In this document: positions 1-5,805 of the stretch, piece after piece
Layout of the letters: each line of letters starts with the position of its first letter
Position numbering within the stretch: the stretch's first letter is position 1
NCBI GenBank assembly: GCA_018823385.1
Contig: JAHJIK010000061.1
Span: forward strand, 1-12,542
Source of the DNA: Patescibacteria group bacterium
GTDB taxonomy: Bacteria; Patescibacteriota; Minisyncoccia; Phycocordibacterales; Phycocordibacteraceae
Length of the DNA: 12,542 bases
Direction: 5' to 3'
Program-made: the position numbers and the translations under genes
The notes under the pieces: generated by a model
What the model was told of the DNA's origin: nothing
What the model saw: the letters and a program-made list of their open reading frames with translations, nothing else
Databases searched by the model: none

Positions 1-26
1 GGATATGCGTCCCGCGGGCTTTCTTC

Positions 27-476
27 TTATATTTCTTTATAGCCAGATGACCACCAGCTTACTGGCCAGCGGCCGACGACCAACCAGCGGCCGCTTGAGT
101 CATGACTAATCTGTGCGATGTAGAATTGGTCTTCGAGCTTATACAAACTTCTGATCTGGACGTTACCGACGACATGCACGGCCGTAAACTTTTGGCACGA
201 GCCGTCGTTTAAGATATGCACCAGATCGGAAGGCTGTGTGTCGCCAATCTTACTAAACGAAATCGGGTGTAGTCGCTTCAGTTTTTTCAGATCAACCTCT
301 TTTACATCGGCACAAGTAGCTGCTTTGTACGCGACCATCTTCTCCTCGTGCGCCACTACCTGCAACGCCAAGAACGAAACAGCGGCGGTTAGCGTCTTCA
401 CCATAGCCAGGTCAAGCAAAATAAATGCAGTGGACATGGCGACAAGGGCAGTCCGACGCTCAGAATGAACAATCAT
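27..476 (-). CDS. Membrane-anchored hypothetical protein, 149 residues
   Basis: I recognise no family. I chose ATG 474-476 because the strong SD GGGAGG (482-487) lies 5 nt upstream; an in-frame ATG at 497 would add seven residues and has no SD. The N-terminus holds two adjacent hydrophobic stretches (about residues 9-26 and 28-42), giving either a long anchor or a helical hairpin. The rest (43-149) is mixed alpha/beta in character, with two Cys (55 and 94) and a Trp-rich end (RWLVVGRWPVSWWSSG). If exported, the Cys pair could form a disulfide. A GATAAT at 496-501 is a possible -10 for this gene. It is separated from the ribosomal-protein operon by a strong terminator, so it belongs to a separate accessory unit. 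Confidence 0.6.
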   Translation of the reverse strand: MIVHSERRTALVAMSTAFILLDLAMVKTLTAAVSFLALQVVAHEEKMVAYKAATCADVKEVDLKKLKRLHPISFSKIGDTQPSDLVHILNDGSCQKFTAVHVVGNVQIRSLYKLEDQFYIAQISHDSSGRWLVVGRWPVSWWSSGYKEI

Positions 477-541
477 GGCAACCTCCCTGTTAGCCATTAT
501 CCTAATAATAGAACCATGGCCTGACGCAGAAAGGAAGCAAC

Positions 542-567
542 AAGACCCCTCCGATTGAAGGGGTCTT
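542..567 (-). terminator. Hairpin between the small ORFs and the 149-residue gene
   Basis: AAGACCCCT (542-550) pairs perfectly with AGGGGTCTT (559-567) around an 8-nt loop. On the minus strand it is followed by the T-rich GTTGCTTCCTTTC, not by a clean U-run. It may be a weak terminator or an attenuator. Confidence 0.5.
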
Positions 568-580
568 AATACAGGCGAAA

Positions 581-601
581 CTATTCACACCTGCTACTCA
601 T
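581..601 (-). other. Six-codon ORF with its own SD, possible leader peptide
   Basis: ATG 599-601 opens MSSRCE and a TAG stop. GGGGAG (607-612) lies 5 nt upstream, directly after the stop of the 34-residue ORF. A hairpin (542-567) follows 13 bp later and then the 149-residue gene. This resembles a leader-peptide layout, but no regulatory codon run is visible and chance is possible. Confidence 0.25.
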
Positions 602-617
602 TTTGTCTCCCCACCGT

Positions 618-722
618 CTAGGCACGGCAGCACAGCATTACGACGACCGGGAGTACCAGCACGGTGATGCCGTGAAGATACATCCCAATAGCGATAGTTC
701 TATCGGCTTTTTTTGATAACAT
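618..722 (-). CDS. Small single-pass membrane peptide, 34 residues
   Basis: This short reading frame encodes 34 residues: a basic start (MLSKKADR) followed by a hydrophobic stretch (TIAIGMYLHGITVLVLPVVV) and a Cys-Cys-Arg-Ala end. The charge pattern predicts the N-terminus in the cytoplasm and one membrane helix. Support for a real gene is the strong SD AGGGGG (729-734), 6 nt from the ATG. It also lies on the same strand as its neighbours and in a gap otherwise empty between a terminator and the next gene. I recognise no family. A toxin-like or stress-related small membrane peptide is conceivable but unproven. Inner Met codons at residue 14 give shorter alternatives without an SD. Confidence 0.5.
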   Translation of the reverse strand: MLSKKADRTIAIGMYLHGITVLVLPVVVMLCCRA

Positions 723-740
723 TTGAGTCCCCCTGTTCAG

Positions 741-761
741 CCTGTACTACGGTAGTACAGG
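741..761. repeat. 21-bp palindrome upstream of the small membrane peptide gene
   Basis: CCTGTACTAC, one central G, then GTAGTACAGG form a perfect 10-bp inverted repeat. It lies 6 bp before the SD of the 34-residue ORF and just after the rpsR terminator. It could be an operator for a dimeric repressor or a short hairpin in the 5' leader. It has no U-run, so a terminator role is unlikely. Confidence 0.6.
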
Positions 762-768
762 TGAGGAC

Positions 769-808
769 AAATAGCAAAACCGCCCCAGTCGGGGCGGTTT
801 TGCTATTT
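769..808 (-). terminator. Strong bidirectional terminator of the rpsF-ssb-rpsR operon
   Basis: An 18-bp perfect stem (769-786 with 791-808) encloses a 4-nt loop. The GC-rich inner part (CCGCCCC/GGGGCGG) is flanked by AAAA/TTTT, so a U-run follows in either direction. It begins 2 bp after the rpsR stop. Confidence 0.9.
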
Positions 809-810
809 CC

Positions 811-1017
811 TTACGCTGTAAGGTATGGGATGAGTCCCATGTATCGAGCTCGCTTGATAGCAAGGCTGATTTCTCGCTGCTTGCTAGCCGCAATTCCGGT
901 ACGCTTTCGTCCAAGAATCTTAGCGTGTGGATTAGTGAACTGTCGTAGGTATACAACGTCCTTATAATCTACAAACTTCTTGCTCTCTATCTCTTCTCGT
1001 TCTGATTGATATGCCAT
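811..1017 (-). CDS. rpsR: 30S ribosomal protein S18 (bS18)
   Basis: S18 binds S6 and 16S rRNA on the platform of the small subunit. The 68-residue product carries the family signature in order: KFVDYKDVVYLRQFTNPHAKI, then LGRKRTGIAASKQREISLAIKRARYMGLIPY (residues about 34-65). This matches S18 in sequence and size. The ATG follows ssb by 22 bp. The usual next gene in many bacteria, rplI (L9), is not found: the TAA-equivalent end of rpsR runs straight into a strong terminator. Loss of L9 is known in part of the Candidate Phyla Radiation, which fits the taxonomic impression. Confidence 0.96.
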   Translation of the reverse strand: MAYQSEREEIESKKFVDYKDVVYLRQFTNPHAKILGRKRTGIAASKQREISLAIKRARYMGLIPYLTA

Positions 1018-1025
1018 GATTGTTT

Positions 1026-1031
1026 ATTTTA
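1026..1031 (-). promoter_or_regulatory. Candidate internal -10 element of rpsR
   Basis: TAAAAT on the minus strand ends 8 nt before the rpsR ATG, in the 22-bp gap after ssb, with no SD. It has no evident -35 and lies in AT-rich sequence, so chance is quite possible. Confidence 0.25.
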
Positions 1032-1039
1032 AAACTGCA

Positions 1040-1507
1040 CTAAAAAGGAATGTCTTCCGGGTTGATCTCTTCATCTGGGTACTGAATTGAATCAGCGCCT
1101 GTGTCCTGCATTGGACCTGCATCGTTTGACTCAGGTGCCGCAGATGCAGCGCGAGGTGCCCCACCTGTTGGAGCCGCTCCTCCTGCCTGCGGACCGAACT
1201 GGAAGTTGTCGATAACAATCTCAGTACGGTACTTCTTCTGACCTTCTGAGTCCCATGAGCGAGTCTGGATACGACCCTCAACAAAGATTGGACGACCTTT
1301 CTTAAGGTACTGTCCGATTACTTCAGCCTGACGACCAAATGCTACTACGTTGTGGTACTCAACCTGCTCCTGCTGCTGTCCTTCCTTGTTACGGAATGAA
1401 CGGTTTGTAGCAATCGCGAATGTTGCAACCTGCTGCCCTGATGGTAGTGCTCGTACCTCAGGATCACGTGTTAGGTTGCCGTATAGAAGTGCTTTGTTTA
1501 GGTACAT
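1040..1507 (-). CDS. ssb: Single-stranded DNA-binding protein
   Basis: SSB coats single-stranded DNA during replication, recombination and repair and recruits partner proteins through its C-terminal tip. The 155-residue product has the OB fold at residues 1-105: MYLNKALLYGNLTRDPEVR, VATFAIATNR, VEYHNVVAFGRQAEVIGQYLKKG, FVEGRIQTRSW and TEIVIDNFQFG. A Gly/Ala/Pro-rich linker follows (about 108-143), ending in the acidic tip EINPEDIPF. This tip matches the conserved DDDIPF partner-binding motif, so interaction with RecO and other partners is expected. The ATG has no SD and a TATAAT lies 7 nt upstream. It lies between the two ribosomal protein genes, as in many bacteria. Confidence 0.97.
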   Translation of the reverse strand: MYLNKALLYGNLTRDPEVRALPSGQQVATFAIATNRSFRNKEGQQQEQVEYHNVVAFGRQAEVIGQYLKKGRPIFVEGRIQTRSWDSEGQKKYRTEIVIDNFQFGPQAGGAAPTGGAPRAASAAPESNDAGPMQDTGADSIQYPDEEINPEDIPF

Positions 1508-1514
1508 ATCCCGT

Positions 1515-1520
1515 ATTATA
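1515..1520 (-). promoter_or_regulatory. Candidate internal -10 element of ssb
   Basis: A perfect TATAAT on the minus strand ends 7 nt before the ssb ATG and overlaps the rpsF stop. No -35 is evident. Position and spacing match the other -10-to-ATG pairs in this window. It could also be chance, since the element includes the TAA stop. Confidence 0.3.
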
Positions 1521-2019
1521 CCTCAACCTCCTTGAGTGCTGCGTCGAGCTCTGCATCTGCAGCCTGCTCCTCTTCAGCCTCTGAGTTCTGAGCCTGCGCT
1601 GCCTTTAGGAAGATCTCCTGCATCTCTGATGAGTGCTGAGCCTCCTCTTTTGAGGTACGTAGGTCGATGAATCGGATAATACGCTTCTCAGCATCAGCTG
1701 CTTCGATTACTGAAGCGTGCCCTTCTGCATTAGACTCGTATGCAATCCATGAGAAGAATGCATTGTTGAAGTCACGGCGTCCAGTTGTATCTGAGCGGTA
1801 GATTGTGTAGGCAAGCTGGATGTTCTGAGGCTCTCCCTCAGCCACAACCGTACCAACCTTGGCAATCATCTCTCGTACAGACTGGTATGTCTTTTTCACT
1901 TCTTCCTGAGGTAGTTCAGGGTCAAGGTGAAAGCCGAGTTCGTATACTCGAAGCTCACCAGAATCTGCTTCTAGCTCCATTTCTTCTCGCTCAAGGGCGG
2001 TTTCTTCTGTTCGTGCCAT
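1516..2019 (-). CDS. rpsF: 30S ribosomal protein S6 (bS6) with acidic extensions
   Basis: S6 is a small-subunit protein that pairs with S18 on the platform of the 30S subunit. The ferredoxin-like core starts near residue 22 (ELRVYELGFHLDPELPQEEVKK). It contains AKVGTVVAEGEPQNIQLAYTI and RRDFNNAFFSWIAYE, and ends around residue 115 (KRIIRFIDLRTS). At 167 residues it is longer than the usual 95-135. The extra sequence is a Glu-rich N-terminal arm of about 20 residues and a Glu/Ala/Gln-rich, probably helical or disordered C-terminal tail of about 50. Identity rests on the core and on the classical rpsF-ssb-rpsR order. The ATG has no SD but has an extended -10 directly upstream. ssb starts 8 bp after the stop. 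Confidence 0.9.
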   Translation of the reverse strand: MARTEETALEREEMELEADSGELRVYELGFHLDPELPQEEVKKTYQSVREMIAKVGTVVAEGEPQNIQLAYTIYRSDTTGRRDFNNAFFSWIAYESNAEGHASVIEAADAEKRIIRFIDLRTSKEEAQHSSEMQEIFLKAAQAQNSEAEEEQAADAELDAALKEVEV

Positions 2020-2028
2020 AGTGGGCGC

Positions 2029-2057
2029 ATAGTAGCACGCTGATTTCAGGTGGGCAA
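2029..2057 (-). promoter_or_regulatory. Candidate promoter of rpsF-ssb-rpsR
   Basis: On the minus strand TTGCCC (2052-2057) is followed by a 17-bp spacer ending in TGC, then TACTAT (2029-2034). That is a -35-like hexamer, an extended -10 and ideal spacing. Only 9 nt separate TACTAT from the rpsF ATG and there is no SD, so the transcript would be leaderless or nearly so. It overlaps the last 12 bp of tatD. Confidence 0.55.
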
Positions 2058-2846
2058 GACGATGCCAAATACCCGAGAAGCGTTCTGGAGCATCGCCTCA
2101 CGCACTATTTCAGGGTTTTCACCCCTAATTTCAGCTAATGCAGCCACAACCTCCTCTACCGCCATTGGATCGTTCCTAGTACCCCTTCTGGAGGCTGGAG
2201 CCACATATGGAGCATCAGTCTCTGATACTAGGTGTGTAAGCGGTATGGAGCGTATAGTTTCGTCATACTCTCTAGCAAAGGTGACCACGGCGGTATAGGA
2301 CATAGTGAACCCAAGCATCACAAACTGAGCAGCTTCCTCCTTCCCTCCTACAAAGAAGTGGATGTCCCCTCGAAGCCTGTCTCCATGCTTCGTTTTATAT
2401 TCCCCTAGGATAGCGATAAGGTCCTGATACGCATCCATCGTTCCTTTGGAGGGCCGTGCATGGATGATGAGTGGCAGATCAAGCTCAAGAGCCACATCAA
2501 CGTGCTGTCTAAAAAGTACCTTTTGCTTCTCTTTCACCTCCTCAGGTTCTTCAGGGCGATAGTAGTCGAGACCGCACTCACCAATAGCAACCACCGTTGG
2601 ATGAGCTCCTAGTTTTTTGTACACCTCTACATCAAACTCCTCGTCAGTATGGTTTGGATGTAACCCAACTGCAGCAAAGAGTGTCTCTGACTCTTCTGCA
2701 AGCTGAATAGCCTTTTGTGACGACGGGAGATCAACACCGACGACAATGCCGCCGATTCCTTTCTCCTGCATATGGCTGAGCAGCTCCACCCGGTCCTCAT
2801 CAAATTGTGGGAATTGAATGTGTGCGTGAGCGTCGAAATACTTCAT
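2046..2846 (-). CDS. tatD: TatD family metal-dependent hydrolase (DNase)
   Basis: TatD proteins are TIM-barrel hydrolases with two metal ions; characterised members have 3'-5' exonuclease/DNase activity. All expected ligands are present in the 266-residue protein: DAHAH (Asp5, His7, His9), GECGLDYY (Glu90), IIHAR (His129), IHFF (His163) and SETDAPYVAP (Asp211), followed by RRGTRNDP. The usual HCFSG motif reads HFFVG here, which keeps the His ligand. Length is normal. The ATG is 2 bp after the metG stop; pairing of metG with tatD is a common bacterial arrangement. The upstream TTAGGT is only a weak SD. The 3' end of the gene overlaps the candidate promoter of the ribosomal-protein block. Confidence 0.94.
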   Translation of the reverse strand: MKYFDAHAHIQFPQFDEDRVELLSHMQEKGIGGIVVGVDLPSSQKAIQLAEESETLFAAVGLHPNHTDEEFDVEVYKKLGAHPTVVAIGECGLDYYRPEEPEEVKEKQKVLFRQHVDVALELDLPLIIHARPSKGTMDAYQDLIAILGEYKTKHGDRLRGDIHFFVGGKEEAAQFVMLGFTMSYTAVVTFAREYDETIRSIPLTHLVSETDAPYVAPASRRGTRNDPMAVEEVVAALAEIRGENPEIVREAMLQNASRVFGIVLPT

Positions 2847-2848
2847 AC

Positions 2849-4273
2849 CTAACCAAGACGTGGAAATAGATTCTCTGGTTTCTTGTTTGCTGATACTGCG
2901 GCAAGAATATGCTCTGATGTTTCTGGCATTACTGATGTAAGCAGCGTTGCCACTCGTCCAAGTAACGTGACAAGATGGGCGATATCTTTTCTCGCCTCTT
3001 CCGCCGTATCCTCCACCTTAATTTTCTTATACGGTTCCTGCTGTGTCATATACTCATCTCCTTCGCTCACAAGTGCGAACACCATATCCAAGGCTTCGTT
3101 AAACTTATACGCCTCTACTGACTCAATGAACGCAGGGTTGCTGTCACCCACATACGCAACAGGCTCCGACAGATGCTCCTCTGCAAGCTTCATGACACGC
3201 GCCACAAGGTTTCCTAAACCATTCACCATATTTGCGGTATACCACTCATCCATTCGCTCCCACGTCACATCGGTGTCCTCAAATGGATGTACGTGTCGAA
3301 GAAGCAGGTATCGTGTTGCCTCAGCACCGTATTTCTGCACGAGCTCATACGGACTAATCACATTACCTAATGATTTACTCATTCGCTGCCCTCCTGAGTT
3401 AATAAAACCGTGATAGAAGACGGTGTCAGTGTTCTTGATGTCAGCTGACATAAGCATTGCCTGCCACATAAGAGACTGGAAGCGAACCTGATCCTTTCCT
3501 GCAACCTGCACAGTCGTACCGTTCATCCAGAACCCCTCAAACTGTTCCGTATCCTTTGGCCAGCCTAGTGTTGAAATATAGTTCGTGAGCGCATCAAACC
3601 AAACGTACATAACCTGTGCGTCATCCCCGGGCACGGGCACGCCCCAACTCAATCGCTCTTTAGAACGAGAAATACTGAAGTCTTCCAGCCCTGACTGTAT
3701 AAACTTCTTTGCTTCTTCCTGTCTCCATTCGGGAAATATGGCACCCGGACGTGAGACGTACTCAAGCAGTCTGTCTTGATACTTCGATAGAGCGAAGAAG
3801 TAGTTCTCTTCTGTCACTTCAGTTGGAGTGAGCGATGGGTGCAGCGGACAGATACCATTTTCAATCTCTCGCTCGTTCTTGTATTCCTCACAGCCTACGC
3901 AGTACAGACCAGTATATGATTTCTTGTATACGTCTCCTGCCTTCTCACAGCGCTTCCACATTTCTTGTGCTGCAGCGATGTGTTCTGGATTGGTGGTACG
4001 AATAAACGCATCAGTACTTAATCCCAATACCTCACGAAGGTTCTGCACCTCTTTCGCATAGTGTGCAACATAGTCCTCAACAGACCTCCCTGCTTTTGTC
4101 GCAGCCTCAAATATTTTCTGACCATGCTCATCAGTACCGGTTGAGAAAAATACGTTCTCTCCCTTTTCCCGCCACGTACGTGCCAGCGTATCTGCTTGCA
4201 CCAACTCTACCGCAAGTCCGATGTGCGGATCTGCATTCACATATGGCAGTGTGGTCGTGATGTACTTGGCCAT
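2849..4273 (-). CDS. metG: Methionyl-tRNA synthetase
   Basis: It charges initiator and elongator tRNA-Met. The 474-residue protein has the class I HIGH-type motif as PHIGL (residues 16-20), then the STGTDEHGQKI block. A single zinc knuckle reads CVGC (125-128) and CPLH (142-145). YVWFDALTNYIS lies near 223, and the KMSKS loop reads QRMSKSLGN (296-304). GKDQVRFQSLMWQAMLM matches the MetRS core. The C-terminal helical anticodon-binding domain ends at LFPRLG. There is no EMAP/Trbp111-like dimerisation domain, so this is the short form. The last residue of the HIGH motif is Leu, not His. The ATG lies 2 bp after the AI-2E-family stop and no SD is visible, so translation probably depends on coupling. 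Confidence 0.96.
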   Translation of the reverse strand: MAKYITTTLPYVNADPHIGLAVELVQADTLARTWREKGENVFFSTGTDEHGQKIFEAATKAGRSVEDYVAHYAKEVQNLREVLGLSTDAFIRTTNPEHIAAAQEMWKRCEKAGDVYKKSYTGLYCVGCEEYKNEREIENGICPLHPSLTPTEVTEENYFFALSKYQDRLLEYVSRPGAIFPEWRQEEAKKFIQSGLEDFSISRSKERLSWGVPVPGDDAQVMYVWFDALTNYISTLGWPKDTEQFEGFWMNGTTVQVAGKDQVRFQSLMWQAMLMSADIKNTDTVFYHGFINSGGQRMSKSLGNVISPYELVQKYGAEATRYLLLRHVHPFEDTDVTWERMDEWYTANMVNGLGNLVARVMKLAEEHLSEPVAYVGDSNPAFIESVEAYKFNEALDMVFALVSEGDEYMTQQEPYKKIKVEDTAEEARKDIAHLVTLLGRVATLLTSVMPETSEHILAAVSANKKPENLFPRLG

Positions 4274-4275
4274 TG

Positions 4276-5334
4276 TTATGTCGTCTTCACACGTGCACGC
4301 TTCCCTTTATCAAGGTCAGATACAAACTCACGAAGGGCTGCTGCGACCGGTACGGCCAGAAGCACGCCAAGGAACCCGGCGAGCGCACCTCCCGCAATAA
4401 GGGCGAGGATAACGAGAAGTGGCGGAATACCGACCACCTTGTTAACAACGAGTGGATAGATGAGGTGTGCTTCAAACTGGTTCACAACGAAGAAAAGTCC
4501 TGCAACAAAGAGTGCTAGAGGCACGCCGCCTGAACCAAATGCAACAACCACTGCGACAAGTCCCGCGATGAATGAACCGAAGATCGGAACCAGATCAAAG
4601 ACTGCCGCGATAATCGCGAGCAAGAGTGCATATGGAACACCCAAGATAAGAAGACCCAAATACACAATTACGCCCACGAGTAACGAGAGCAGAAGCTGCC
4701 CCTGCATCCACAAACCAATCTTGGTGTGGGCACGTCGCCACAGACCAACAATATATTCTTCATGCTTCGTTGGTGTAACGGTACGAAGGAAGTCTTCAAC
4801 ACCAGTCTCCTGAAGGGCAAAGTAGAACGAGAGAACCACAACCAAAATAAGTGAGAGGATGCCCCCAAAAATGGTTGAAAGCAGGCGCACTGCCCCCTCA
4901 CCAGAATCAGCAAATGCGGACTGGAAACTAAACAGTGTGTTAAGTACTGACTGCCCTTGGTCGCCCGAACCTGAGAGTAGGAGTGTTGAGGAGTTGGAGC
5001 CTAACGTCGACTGCAGGTTGAGCGTGTCGAGGTACTGCGGGATTCCAGAGATAAATCCTTGTGCGTCGTTTAGTATTGGCGGGAACATGAAGTACACGAT
5101 TGAAAACAGTGAGCCAAACACCACGAGATACATGATAAGTACCGCAAATACGCGCGGCACACGGTACCGGTTAAAGAAGTTAACACCCGGCTCAATAGCT
5201 GACGCGAGCACCACTGCCGTCACTACAAGCAAGAAGAGGTCTCGAAGGGTCCAGAGTGCGAATGCCACTGCCCCGATCACAATAGTCATGATAATGGTGC
5301 CCGGAGTAATCTGAATAGATAGTTGCTTGTCCAT
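4276..5334 (-). CDS. AI-2E family (PerM/UPF0118) membrane transporter
   Basis: The 352-residue product is a polytopic membrane protein of the AI-2E transporter/PerM family. Members have been linked to export of small molecules, including autoinducer-2, and to Na+/H+ antiport, but the substrate cannot be read here. Hydrophobic helices lie near residues 12-28, 32-47, 60-85, 150-172, 210-235, 236-262, 264-285 and 300-335. Family landmarks are the first helical pair followed by EPGVNFFNRYRVPR, a soluble segment (about 88-145), and the C-terminal block FDLVPIFGSFIAG ... NQFEAHLIYPLVVNKVVGIPP. The tail is basic (DKGKRARVKTT). The ATG has no SD but has a TGC-TAATAT element 7 nt before it. metG starts 2 bp after the stop, so the two are probably cotranscribed. 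Confidence 0.92.
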   Translation of the reverse strand: MDKQLSIQITPGTIIMTIVIGAVAFALWTLRDLFLLVVTAVVLASAIEPGVNFFNRYRVPRVFAVLIMYLVVFGSLFSIVYFMFPPILNDAQGFISGIPQYLDTLNLQSTLGSNSSTLLLSGSGDQGQSVLNTLFSFQSAFADSGEGAVRLLSTIFGGILSLILVVVLSFYFALQETGVEDFLRTVTPTKHEEYIVGLWRRAHTKIGLWMQGQLLLSLLVGVIVYLGLLILGVPYALLLAIIAAVFDLVPIFGSFIAGLVAVVVAFGSGGVPLALFVAGLFFVVNQFEAHLIYPLVVNKVVGIPPLLVILALIAGGALAGFLGVLLAVPVAAALREFVSDLDKGKRARVKTT

Positions 5335-5341
5335 ACGGCAG

Positions 5342-5350
5342 ATATTAGCA
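5342..5350 (-). promoter_or_regulatory. Candidate extended -10 promoter, AI-2E-metG-tatD
   Basis: The minus strand reads TGC-TAATAT, ending 7 nt before the ATG at 5334. The upstream terminator isolates this block, so a promoter is expected here. No convincing -35 is seen and there is no SD. The start of transcription would fall at or next to the ATG. Confidence 0.4.
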
Positions 5351-5380
5351 CATGAACCTGCTCATTTAATGAAGAAATGG

Positions 5381-5409
5381 AAAAGACAGCTAGTCAGGCT
5401 GTCTTTTTT
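5381..5409 (-). terminator. Hairpin terminator after the ileS-to-secreted-protein block
   Basis: AAAAGACAGC (5381-5390) pairs perfectly with GCTGTCTTTT (5398-5407) around a 7-nt loop. On the minus strand the stem is followed by TTTT; on the plus strand by TTTTTT, so it could act in both directions. It overlaps the stop codon of the secreted-protein gene and precedes the AI-2E-family gene by about 47 bp. Confidence 0.7.
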
Positions 5410-5740
5410 GAAGGTTCTCCTCCTCAGGATATAGGGTGCAGAGCTCGACGTGCTCTCTGGTGTGAGGCCCGCCTTGAGCCAGTCGCTCAGGACACACCTC
5501 AACGACCAGATACGGTGCCAACTCCTGCTCGGGTGACAGTAGCTCCAATACATACGGTAGCACTTCAGCCTCTGTAAGGGGCGGTGACGGTGAAAGTCCA
5601 GACTGCATAGGCACCTCTGCCCCGTGATACAGCCCCTTAACAAAGGTCCGGACCACGTACCGCTCTTGGACTCTCGCCTCCTGTGCGGAAGCCACACTGC
5701 CGAAAAGAATAAGCCCGATAAGGGCGATATACACACGCAT
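5390..5740 (-). CDS. Small secreted protein of unknown function with a signal peptide
   Basis: The 116-residue product begins MRVYIALIGLILFGSVASA, a textbook Sec signal peptide with a likely cut after ASA and before QE. The mature part is acidic and Pro/Glu-rich, with two Cys (in VEVCPERL and ELCTLYP) that could form a disulfide once exported. I do not recognise a family. I chose ATG 5740 over the TTG at 5809 because AAGGAG lies 6 nt upstream and because the signal peptide then starts at residue 1. The TTG start would add 23 charged and polar residues in front and would overlap the glyS stop. The gene follows glyS by 65 bp and its TAG lies inside the terminator stem. A short palindrome (5764-5775) lies just upstream. 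Confidence 0.75.
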   Translation of the reverse strand: MRVYIALIGLILFGSVASAQEARVQERYVVRTFVKGLYHGAEVPMQSGLSPSPPLTEAEVLPYVLELLSPEQELAPYLVVEVCPERLAQGGPHTREHVELCTLYPEEENLQKRQPD

Positions 5741-5805
5741 GACGCTCTCCTTATGGCGCTTAGGGAACAGGTTCCAAAACAGCTTGGACTGTTTGCCTAT
5801 ATTCG

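Larger units (their letters stand above)
477..810 (-). other. Intergenic region between rpsR and the 149-residue gene
   Basis: This 334-bp stretch holds, in transcription order, the rpsR terminator, the 21-bp palindrome, the 34-residue ORF, the six-codon ORF, the 542-567 hairpin, a possible GATAAT -10 (496-501) and the SD GGGAGG. I see no tRNA, no known riboswitch and no insertion sequence end. Confidence 0.6.

Noticed and set aside
690..714. Terminator-like hairpin on the plus strand (GATAG-TT-CTATC followed by seven T).
   Set aside because: No plus-strand gene leads into it, and the T run is the AAA AAA lysine codons of the 34-residue minus-strand ORF. Kept only as a caution that the ORF and a plus-strand terminator compete as explanations.
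4214..4222. PHIGL in place of PHIGH in MetRS as a sign of inactivation.
   Set aside because: The last HIGH residue varies among class I synthetases and all other MetRS motifs are intact.
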